The translations under genes were made by a program, and so were the position numbers. The notes below the pieces were generated by a model that was not told the DNA's origin, ran no database searches, and saw only the letters and a list, made by a program, of their open reading frames with translations. From Saprolegnia diclina VS20 (Eukaryota > Oomycota > Saprolegniomycetes > Saprolegniales > Saprolegniaceae): a stretch of 64,000 bases of DNA. The DNA is taken from positions 883,919 to 947,918 of the forward strand of contig NW_008246078.1 in the NCBI RefSeq assembly GCF_000281045.1. The letters run 5' to 3'. The stretch's first letter is position 1. Each line of letters begins with the position of its first letter. Shown in pieces: positions 56,574 to 64,000 of this stretch.

Positions 56574-58220
56574 CTAGACAAAATGATTCGACTCGTCGTC
56601 CTCGTCACTGCTCTCGTCGGCGGCAATGTCGGCTTCGAGATGAGCATTCGCGACGACGTCGGCGACCACGTCCACGGGCCAGACCGACCGGTTGAGCTGA
56701 AGAAAGAGAAGTGTCTCAATGTTGGTGGGCAGCACACCGTTCTTGGCAGTCGCAAACGCGTGCTGAATCCGATTGGCCGTTGCTGGCAGCACTTTCAAAA
56801 TCTCCAAGTACTTGTCGTCCGCCTCAAGGCGAGCGCGCTTGAGGAGCCGTGTCGCATAGTCGGTTTCCAAGCCCGCGAGCGCAGTCGCGACGGGCGACTC
56901 AAAGTCGCGAAGGGCGGCGCGGTCGGTCGCCTGGAGCTTGACGCCTTGCTGGAGCTTGACGACGGCTTTCTCAAAAGCCGGTGACTCGACGCCGTCAGCG
57001 TTGAGAAAGGGTGACAAGCTCGAGTAGTCGAGAAGAAGGCTATCCAGCAGCTGTCGCACGTCCGAGAGGCTGGTCCGCTCCGTTTGCAAAAGATGGTTGG
57101 CGACCGAGTTGAGGTTGACGAGATGCTCCAGGAGCGACCGAAGCACAGTCTCGTCATGTGCCGTCACAGCGTCCAAAAGATGCGCGTACGTACCGGATGC
57201 GGCGAGGAGCGGGCGCAGCTTGAAGAAGCGCTGGAGCATCGCCAGCGTCGAGGGCCACGTCTTGGCGTCGTCTTCGAGAATCGGGTACAACTCACGCATG
57301 CTGCGGTACCGAATGCCGGTGCGAAGCCGCTGGAGCTCGTTCATGAGGTCGCGGACCGCGTTGATCGCGTCCGCTTTGGCCGGCGTTGCTAGAAACGCGA
57401 GGATGGCAGCGTCCAAGCGCGAGCTGGCGCACGTCACCATGGGCACGTCCATATCGTCAGCGATGGTCCTGAACGGCGACTCGACGGACGCAATCATGCA
57501 CAAGATGTCGGCGCGCGTCCGCTTCAAGTCGGCTAACACATAGTCGAGAAAGGCGGCGTACTCGACCTCGCAGCCGGCTTCGTTCGGCGTCGTGTCGTGG
57601 TACAGTGCCAGCAGTGGCATCTGCAACTCGTTCTTGAGCGCGTAGGCTGCAAAGAGACCGAGGAACGGCGCGCCGGTCTCGCTCACGCAGCGCTCGACGA
57701 CCAGCGCAAATGTTGGCGGCAGGGCCGCCCGGACGTCGGCTTGGACGCGCCGCGTGACAAGGCGGAGGTACTTGCGCAGCTTCTTGGGCTCGATGCGGTC
57801 GAGCTTGATGTACATGTGGGCGCCCGCCATCTCGGCAAAGTCCATTGGCAAGTGCGCCCCAACGATCCAGTCGAGGTAGTTGTGCACGGTCGCACCCAAT
57901 GACGCCTTGGAGCGCAGCGACGTCGAGCTCGGCCGGTCCATGGCCGCGGTCGGCGGCGGCGGCAACGACGTCATGAGCGTCGCGTAGTCCTTGTGCTGCG
58001 AATACACGTGCTGCGCGAGGTTGTTGTAGCCCGCATTGCGCTGGATGGTCACGATGTGCGGCGACGGGCAGTGGAGACACTGGTAGCGCTCAGTGATCTT
58101 GGTCAGGCCCGTCTTCGTGTCGACGACCGAGCCTTCGCCGAGCTTGGCGAAGTAGAAGAGCGCAATCTGCTTGGGCGAGAAGGTCGGGCCCGTCGCAAGC
58201 GGGGACGGCTTGGTGCGCAT
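56574..58220 (-). CDS. BED-finger, hAT-transposase-derived protein
   Basis: Single exon, 548 aa, fully open. N-terminal BED-type finger: C48, C51, H71 and H76 in YQCLHCPSPH and NLAQHVYSQH. The middle resembles the hAT catalytic region: VHNYLDWIVGAHLPMDFAE, FLGLFAAYALKNELQMPLLAL, ILCMIASVESPFRTIADDM, then TCASSRLDAAI, where active hAT transposases usually have CAAH. The end has a hAT dimerisation-like part: KVLPATANRIQHAFATA, GVLPTNIETLLFLQLNRSVW, then an acidic tail DESSDEDDE. The intact frame with a degenerate core argues for a domesticated gene or a recently inactivated element. No TIRs were found by eye around it. Confidence 0.7.
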   Translation of the reverse strand: MRTKPSPLATGPTFSPKQIALFYFAKLGEGSVVDTKTGLTKITERYQCLHCPSPHIVTIQRNAGYNNLAQHVYSQHKDYATLMTSLPPPPTAAMDRPSSTSLRSKASLGATVHNYLDWIVGAHLPMDFAEMAGAHMYIKLDRIEPKKLRKYLRLVTRRVQADVRAALPPTFALVVERCVSETGAPFLGLFAAYALKNELQMPLLALYHDTTPNEAGCEVEYAAFLDYVLADLKRTRADILCMIASVESPFRTIADDMDVPMVTCASSRLDAAILAFLATPAKADAINAVRDLMNELQRLRTGIRYRSMRELYPILEDDAKTWPSTLAMLQRFFKLRPLLAASGTYAHLLDAVTAHDETVLRSLLEHLVNLNSVANHLLQTERTSLSDVRQLLDSLLLDYSSLSPFLNADGVESPAFEKAVVKLQQGVKLQATDRAALRDFESPVATALAGLETDYATRLLKRARLEADDKYLEILKVLPATANRIQHAFATAKNGVLPTNIETLLFLQLNRSVWPVDVVADVVANAHLEADIAADESSDEDDESNHFV

Positions 58221-58593
58221 GCTAACAATTACCGGTACGATCTATTGGTGCGCAGAGCAATACGAAAACCTCTTGCATTTCATACGTGGGAAGTATATTG
58301 CAATGTTGCCTTATTGCAATATATTATTTGTGGGAGGGTGTGACAATTATTGCAATTATACGAGATATTGTCGGCGTGCGGACAGTGCTCGTGGCGCTTT
58401 GGGATGCGACGCCAAGCGATGAGCTCCTTCTTCGTCGTGCACTCCTTGATGAAAGGATATGACAGAGCGTGCAGCAAGATCCGAGGAGACGACCCTATGT
58501 GCTGGGCCATCAACTTCGTTGAATGTCCGGATACGGCGATGGGCGTTGTATCCGGATGTCATCCGCATTCCGGCGAATCTTTGATTTTTTGGG
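58221..58593. other. Intergenic, partly AT-rich
   Basis: 370 bp with several TTGCAAT words at 58298-58360. No gene recognised. Confidence 0.5.
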
Positions 58594-60424
58594 ATGGCCG
58601 CGGTCAGCGCGCATGGGCTCGCCGTATGGAAGGAGCACCGGCGCATGTTCCTCGCATCGATGGGCATCGTCTTCATGGGCCTCGTCTTCTTCCTCGTGAC
58701 GACCTCCGGCGTCTCGCCGTTCCCGCCGCCCTCGCCGCCCTCGCCGCCCTTTATGACGTTCAACGTTCTCCAGGTAGTTCTTCGTGGCGAGACGACGGCG
58801 CTTATGGCCGGCTAGTACAACATCTTTGACCGGCCATATGCAGTGTCCCACGACGGCCAGGCCGAGCGCCTCGCCCGCATCCCGCAGTCGATTCTGACGC
58901 TATGCCCGCACTCGTGCGGCGGCGTCGACGTCGTGACCTTCGCCGAGAGCGACATCGAGTCGGACCGCAACGTCATGCTCGAGGCCTTCACCCAAGCCGG
59001 ATACCTCTACCACACGACGATTCTTGCCGAGACGGACCCGTTCACAAGGTACCGTCATCCATCAGAGCTAACCATTTTCATGCGCTCTCTGGCAGCTTGA
59101 TCAACGGCGGCGTGCTCATCGTGTCCAAGTGGCCGATTCTCCGCGAGGCCCAGCACATCTACCGCGGCGCGTGCCATTACTCGGACTGCCTCGCGGCAAA
59201 AGGCGTCAAGTACGCGCGTGTCAACAAGACGGTCGACGGCGTCTCGAAGGCCTTCAACGTCTTTGCCACCCACATGCAGGTACGAGATTCGCTTGGTGCT
59301 ACGCTGCTTCATCCCTCCTGCGCAGGCGTGGTCGACGAAAGAGGGCATGGAAGACCGCATCAAGCAAGCGCAACAGGTAGATTCTCTCCGATGGCATCTA
59401 TGTAGCTCTCGAATGCATCTAGTTTTACGACTTTGCTCAAGCGTTGACGATTCCACATACCGAGGTACTTGCACTCACGTTGCATGTACGAAGATGCATA
59501 TGTGTAGCCGATGGTGTTTGCCGGCGACTTTAACGTCGACAACCACTCGTTCCCGGACGAAGTGGCCAACCTCGTGCGGCTCTTGCATGCAGCAACACCG
59601 ACGCGCGTCGGCAGCGAGCTCTTCACCAGCGAGTACGTGCATCGTGTCATATGTATTCGAGTCGACGCATGTCTAGTCCGCATCTCAACCTGCTCGTGGG
59701 CCGGGACGGCGCGGCCAAGTCGGACAAGTGCCTCGACCAATACGTGGCGAGCTGGGGACCCCTCCACGTACGACGACGTGACGGCGTGTTGTGCATATGG
59801 TGCGAAGACGATGTGACGTGGAATAGGACAAGGTGTACACGCCCAACTACCTCACGCGCCTCACGTGTGGCGCTCAAGTCGTATCAAATGCCTCCCGCAC
59901 GAGCCTCGTGTTTCGGGACCCGTCGACCGCCATGTGTTTTTGTCCGTGCTGTCCGTCCGAGTGGCTCGACTACGTTCTGTATGCCCAGCGTAAGTTCTTA
60001 TTGTCTTCTAGCGTGTGTGACACCCACGCGTGCAGCACCGTACCAGCAGCCCATCGGTGTCCCCACGCTCGAGTCGATCGTCAACCAAGTGCCGGCGGCG
60101 TTTCCCGTCCAATGGAGCGGTCCGTCGTTCGTGCCGTCGTCGGCCGATGCCGCCTCGTTGGCGCTTGTGGACCTCTCGGACCATTTCCCGGTCCTTGGCA
60201 AGTTTAAGTTTCCGCTCAATGCGACCGAGCCGGTCATGCACCTCGACGGGTGCTCCAACAACGACGACTGCCGCTTTCATAGCCTTCGGTGCTACTGCGA
60301 GGGCCCGGGCTGCTACTTTAATGGCAGCCACATTGATGGCGGTACACTGCCGTCCGACCACCCGGTCAACAAGAACTGCATCTTGCTCAAGACGCGCTTT
60401 GTTTGCGCATGCGGCCCCACCTAA
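58594..60424 (+). CDS. Membrane-anchored sphingomyelinase-like phosphodiesterase
   Basis: Eight exons (58594-58773, 58816-59048, 59096-59279, 59326-59376, 59508-59632, 59677-59767, 59827-59989, 60036-60424) give 471 aa. Belongs to the endonuclease/exonuclease/phosphatase fold, closest to neutral sphingomyelinase C, which cleaves sphingomyelin to ceramide. A hydrophobic segment near residues 18-40 (FLASMGIVFMGLVFFLV) acts as signal anchor; a Pro-rich stretch follows. Catalytic-type motifs: FNVLQYNIFDRP, VVTFAESDIES, INGGVLIVSKWPI, FNVFATHMQ, VFAGDFNVDN (Asp/Asn pair) and DLSDHFPV (the C-terminal His). After it comes a Cys-rich tail (CSNNDDCRF, CYCEGPGCYF, CACGPT). Introns are 42-131 nt. Topology suggests an extracytoplasmic catalytic domain. 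Confidence 0.87.
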
Positions 60425-60734
60425 GCATGCTCGTGTCGTATCACCGAGTTGATGGTCGCGTCGACGTTATCCGGTCGAGTTAAGCTCTTGTGTTGAACAT
60501 GACATGGGCAACTCAGTAACTCTGCAAGTTAACTCCTTGGTTACTTGACAAAATGTACTGCGTTCACACTCTTGCCGAACGAGCCGTGTCGATCAACGTA
60601 CTAAACTTCATGCGCCGGGGACATCGAGGGTACTCGTATGCCACTGTGACGCAGCGCATCAGCGACGACGTGTCGTTGGTGTCGTTGAAAGGGTTGTTAA
60701 TTCGGCTCGATGCTGCTCCCTACTGGTCTTGCGC
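60425..60734. other. Intergenic
   Basis: 310 bp, nothing recognised. Confidence 0.5.
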
Positions 60735-61109
60735 ATGAATGAAGACGCTCCTGCCAACATTGCCGCCGTTCGCAGCTCCCTGCTTTTAGGCTGCACCAAG
60801 CTCGCGTTGCCGATCGTCCTGCACCGCGACCTCCAGTCGTTGACGCCGCCACAGTCGCTGGCGTCTATCGATGACCTCAAGGAACTGCGTAGCTTTGCCG
60901 CCAATCGCGACGCCAGGAAGAACTTGACAGAGCTTGTCATCAGGGGCCTCACTCGCGCCCCAGGTGACTACATGAGAGCAAGACGAGCCCCCGCGCCGCC
61001 GCCTGCGCAGCAACGGCCCGGCGGGCGAATGAAGAAGAAGGAGATTGCTAATCTCTCTGTATGCGAAGTCTTTGTGATGAAGATAACACGAAACATGTTC
61101 CTATACTAG
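60735..61109 (+). CDS. Possible small orphan protein
   Basis: 124 aa from ATG 60735. The first 75 residues look coding (ALPIVLHRDLQSLTPPQSL, IDDLKELRSFAANRDARKNL); the rest is Arg/Pro-rich and may run past a real exon end. No family recognised. Intron or longer gene model cannot be excluded. Confidence 0.35.
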   Translation: MNEDAPANIAAVRSSLLLGCTKLALPIVLHRDLQSLTPPQSLASIDDLKELRSFAANRDARKNLTELVIRGLTRAPGDYMRARRAPAPPPAQQRPGGRMKKKEIANLSVCEVFVMKITRNMFLY

Positions 61110-61505
61110 TATATACTAGTCTTGCGGTTCCATGGCATGCTCGTGGCCGGACCATCCTAGCACCCGAACCATATCTTGATCAAATTCAGTTTCACGCTCG
61201 CGGCGTCGAGTCTGCGTCTCCTCGCAAAGGACGTGGGCCGCACACGCGCAATATACCATGCAGGACTTGCCGATGGGGCGTCAGCAACCGTCTCTTGGAG
61301 CTGTGGGTTCGTGCACATAGGCTCAAGTGTTTTGCTAAACTCGGTCGCTAATCGTCACTCACTAGGTCGTTAACCGTGACTCACACAGCTAACAACAATG
61401 AGACGAATTTGTGGACTTGGTCTGTGTCCTTCAGGTTTTGACAAGTAGTATTCTCTAAGTGGCGTTGAGGACCTCGTCTTGCCGTGTCTCTCAACAGCGA
61501 CAGGC
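61110..61505. other. Intergenic
   Basis: About 400 bp including nested ACTAGTATA words (61104-61125). Nothing else recognised. Confidence 0.45.
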
Positions 61506-61985
61506 TTAGTCGCGGCGCTTGTGGCGCTTCTTGGCACTGCGGCGGTCGTCGTCGCTGTCGCTGTCGCTGCTGCTACTGCTGTCGTATCGTTTTCGCTTCT
61601 TCTTTTTGCTGTCCTTGGCCTTCTTGGCCTTCTTCTTGCTGCTCTTCTTGGCCCGCTTGTCTTCGTCTGAATCGCTGCTGCAGATGGCCGCGAGCGCCTG
61701 CGGGTTGAGGCCGCTGCCGCTGTGCACGTCCTTGGCTTTTGATGACGATTTCTTGGATGACTTGCGCTTCTTCTCGCGGACCTTGTCAAGGTCGTCCTTG
61801 TACTGGGACGACTTGGCCTCGAGCGTCGCTTCGCTCGTCTCCTTGCGCAGCTTGGCCAGCTGGCTACCAACCATCGTGTCGTACATGCGCTGCAGCGCGA
61901 GCTCCTTGGCCGAGACGGCGCCGGCGGCCGCCACGTGCACCTTGCACTTGCCGAGGTAGCACTGCGGGCAGCGCGTGCTCGCCAT
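61506..61985 (-). CDS. Small Lys/Ser-rich nuclear-type protein
   Basis: Single exon, 159 aa, ATG at 61985. Begins with a Cys motif (MASTRCPQCYLGKCKVH), has a helical part (LALQRMYDTMVGSQLAKL, TSEATLEAKSSQYKDDL), then Lys/Ser runs (KKRKSSKKSSSK), NPQALAAICSSDSDED, and an Arg/Lys/Ser/Asp tail (SSSSSDSDSDDDRRSAKKR). Composition suggests a nucleolar or splicing-associated protein; the family is not recognised. Confidence 0.6.
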   Translation of the reverse strand: MASTRCPQCYLGKCKVHVAAAGAVSAKELALQRMYDTMVGSQLAKLRKETSEATLEAKSSQYKDDLDKVREKKRKSSKKSSSKAKDVHSGSGLNPQALAAICSSDSDEDKRAKKSSKKKAKKAKDSKKKKRKRYDSSSSSDSDSDDDRRSAKKRHKRRD

Positions 61986-62009
61986 CGTCAACCTGCAACA
62001 ATTGGCCAA

Positions 62010-62422
62010 TCAGAAACGCCGTCAGTTCCTCCTCGTTGATTGGCGCTAGTAGCGGTGGAAAAGCCAGTGATGACGCAATCACTGCCGCCACGGTGGCAAC
62101 AGCAGCATGAACCGTTGCCTCGCAGCGCCGACTTGTGGCGAGGTGGCGAAGGTAAGAGTCTGCATCCACTGCACTCAAATGGTCCTCGCAGTGGAGTCGC
62201 GTGGGCGCTGTGTCTCGTCTTAGCGCTGGGGCGCCATACGTGTAGTACTAGACTACTGGATGCAAAGTGATCCGAGCATTGCTTTCGAGGAGGGCTCGTT
62301 GCGACACGATCATTGCGGCTCGAGCCCAGAGCGGCTAGCGGCGTATCTTGCGAGATTGAGAATCGAATGATTATGATGGTGGCGCTCAACTCGAAGGGAC
62401 GCGCGGCGAAACGACCATTCTC
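62010..62422. other. Divergent promoter region
   Basis: Lies between the Lys/Ser-rich gene (-) and the next orphan (+). No gene recognised. Several CCAAT/ATTGG words are present (61997-62045). Confidence 0.45.
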
Positions 62423-62985
62423 ATGCCAGCTCGGAGCCTCGAGAGCCGCCTGCGCGCCGAGGTGCCGCCCAACCTCCGCTGCATCGAGGAGACGATCGCG
62501 TCGTTGCCGGCGCACCTCCGAGGTCCGGTGGACGCGCGGCCGCTGCGCATGTATTACTTGGAGTCGGCCATCCACACATACCGCGAGAACGACCACCTCC
62601 AGCCGTCGCCGCAATACGTCGACTGGGCCGCGTCGAGCGTGCTGCTCGCGGACCCGCGCTTTCGGTCTCTTGCACTCATGTCTGATAGTATCTTATTCGC
62701 AATGGTAGTCTCTTGCGACTCTCGACGGCCGAGGCGCAGGCGCTCGCCGTGCAGGAGTGGCGCACGCACCTGACGCGGTCCGTGTACCAAGCGCGTCTCA
62801 ACCCGCACGAGATGCTCGACGGCCCGGTGGTGACGCGGTCGAAAAGCGGTGTCATCCGCGTCCAGGCCGAGCTTGGGCCCCACCAAGTCATCGACAGCAT
62901 GAGCGCCGTGCCCATCAAGAAGCAAAGTAGGGCGGCCAAGACGTCCAAGGCGACCCGCATGAGCAGCCACAGCCAGCGCTCATAG
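62423..62985 (+). CDS. Orphan protein, 172 aa
   Basis: Exons 62423-62664 and 62709-62985, joined by a 44-nt GT...TAG intron that rebuilds an Arg codon (ADPRFRLLRLSTAEAQALA). Features: PPNLRCIEETIASLPAHLRG, YYLESAIHTYRENDHLQPSP, YVDWAASSVLLADPRFR, EWRTHLTRSVYQARLNPHEM, and a basic C-terminus (KKQSRAAKTSKATRMSS). No domain recognised. The two exons read well as one protein, so the gene call is fair although function is unknown. Confidence 0.6.
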
Positions 62986-63385
62986 CTGCCGACGCCTTGT
63001 CCACCAGCACGGATAGATGGTCGGACAGGCTGTGGGAAAGTTCAAAAGGCTGCGTTTTTATACTGCCCGCGTTTGTTCCGACGGATGTTCGGTGAAGGCG
63101 TCTGTTTTTCGGTGGGCGATCGTCGAGCGGTCAGCAACCGTCGCAGAGGAGCATCCTGCAGTGCTCGTAGGCTGTCGTCTGCAGTGCATGGGCCAGCGCA
63201 TGGACAGGCGCCGAGTTTCTGCCCCAATGCTCGAAGGGTCATGGGCGACGGCGTGTGGCGCATGCGTGGGGTCGTTGGACGCGTGCGATGGGACTCGGCA
63301 GGTGCAGTCTCGACGTCGTCGCACAAGTGAAAGACGTGGATTGAGGAGATATGATTTACACTAAACTGATATAATAGAGGCGGGT
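62986..63385. other. Convergent spacer
   Basis: 400 bp between the orphan (+) and ISCU (-). Nothing recognised. Confidence 0.5.
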
Positions 63386-63856
63386 TTACGCCGAGACCTT
63401 TTGCTGCTTGCTCTTGTAGTCATTGACCGCGGCCTTAATCGCGTCTTCGGCGAGCATGCTGCAGTGGAGCTTGACGGGCGGCAGCTTCAAGTGGCTCGCA
63501 ATGTCCGTGTTTTTGATCTTGAGGCAGTCATCAATGTTCTTGCCCTTGAGCCACTCGGTCGCGACCGATGAGGACGCAATCGCCGAGCCGCAGCCAAACG
63601 TCTTAAACTTGGAGTCGACAATCGTGCCATGCTCGTCCACTTCGATCTGGAGCTTCATGACGTCGCCGCAGGCCGGCGCGCCGACAAGGCCCGTGCCCAC
63701 GTTGGTCGCCTTCTTGTCGAGCGCGCCCACGTTGCGCGGGTTCTCGTAGTGGTCGATGATGTTCTCGTGGTACATGCGCACGGGGCCGGCGGCGCCGAGG
63801 GTCCGCGTCGGCAGGCGCAGCGCCTTGGTCATCGTCGAGCGCATCGTCATCATCAT
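63386..63856 (-). CDS. ISCU: Iron-sulfur cluster assembly scaffold ISCU, mitochondrial
   Basis: Single exon, 156 aa, ATG at 63856. ISCU is the scaffold on which the Nfs1 desulfurase system builds [2Fe-2S] clusters. Residues 1-28 are Arg/Met-rich without acidic residues, a mitochondrial presequence. Core: MYHENIIDHYENPRNVGAL, GAPACGDVMKLQI (C63 and D65 ligands), FKTFGCGSAIASSSVATEWL (C89), IASHLKLPPVKLHCSMLAED (H131 and C132). LPPVK is the Hsp70-binding motif, fully kept. Length is standard. Upstream, the minus strand has TCATTCTGCAAGTCG (initiator-like) and two ATTGG boxes with a TATTTAAT between them. Confidence 0.96.
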   Translation of the reverse strand: MMMTMRSTMTKALRLPTRTLGAAGPVRMYHENIIDHYENPRNVGALDKKATNVGTGLVGAPACGDVMKLQIEVDEHGTIVDSKFKTFGCGSAIASSSVATEWLKGKNIDDCLKIKNTDIASHLKLPPVKLHCSMLAEDAIKAAVNDYKSKQQKVSA

Positions 63857-63879
63857 CGCAGTTGCTGTGGCTCGGTCGT

Positions 63880-63897
63880 TCGACTTGCAGAATGATG
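63880..63897 (-). promoter_or_regulatory. Initiator-like element of ISCU
   Basis: Minus strand TCATTCTGCAAGTCG, about 25-40 nt before the ATG, fits the oomycete initiator consensus. ATTGG boxes lie further upstream at about 63945-63980. Confidence 0.45.
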
Positions 63898-64000
63898 AAG
63901 TCGGCCGAATTATAATTCCACCACAGAACCCGCGCTGTGATGTTTGGCCAATCAATTGCGGTGGGATTAAATAATAGCCAATCACAGCGCGAACCGACAC

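Overview
The window is nuclear DNA of an oomycete, most likely a member of the Saprolegniales (Aphanomyces/Saprolegnia/Achlya relatives). Supporting this: GC-rich, closely packed genes on both strands; very small spliceosomal introns (41 of the 45 placed here are 42-59 nt, and 39 of 45 end in TAG); initiator-like TCATTYYNCA sequences just upstream of several start codons; and protein families typical of the group (M96-like leucine-zipper/START-like proteins, F-box-like LRR proteins). The species cannot be fixed by eye. There are three assembly gaps (16308-16663, 37528-37626, 54396-55302).

Region 1 (1-0.7 kb) holds the 3' end of a gene belonging to the repeated family described under region 4. 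Region 2 (2.7-15.9 kb) is an array of six paralogous genes, five on + and one on -, each with three exons at identical splice positions. Each encodes a short basic/coiled-coil N-terminus followed by a START-like module (M96-like family). A methionine sulfoxide reductase gene (MsrA) sits between the fifth and sixth copies.

Region 3 (16.7-22 kb) holds housekeeping chromatin and trafficking genes: a SAP-domain protein ending in a clear INCENP IN-box (chromosomal passenger complex), an ING-type PHD-finger protein, and the TRAPP subunit TRAPPC5/Trs31. Region 4 (22.4-38.1 kb) is a graveyard of at least eight broken or truncated copies of one lineage-specific family: a degenerate 2-oxoglutarate-oxygenase-like N-terminus in the long form, a helical middle and a basic C-terminal tail. 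It also contains an 886-bp TIR transposon and repeats around a gap.

Region 5 (38.6-64 kb) returns to ordinary gene density: an orphan helical protein, a polytopic membrane protein, a zinc-finger-like low-complexity protein, nucleoside diphosphate kinase, NPL4, a secreted papain-fold protein whose catalytic Cys is replaced by Ser, an LRR protein, VPS4 with a cysteine-rich insertion, a coiled-coil protein split by a gap, a BED/hAT-derived protein, a type II membrane-anchored sphingomyelinase-like phosphodiesterase, small orphans, and the mitochondrial Fe-S scaffold ISCU. VPS4 and NPL4 both belong to AAA-ATPase biology (ESCRT-III disassembly, and Cdc48/p97 substrate recognition). Otherwise the layout shows no operon-like functional grouping, as expected for a eukaryote.

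The observations most worth following are the SAP+IN-box INCENP, the cysteine-rich VPS4, the Cys-to-Ser papain homologue, the tandem zipper/START-like array, and the decaying repeated family with its conserved ACGT-containing start element.
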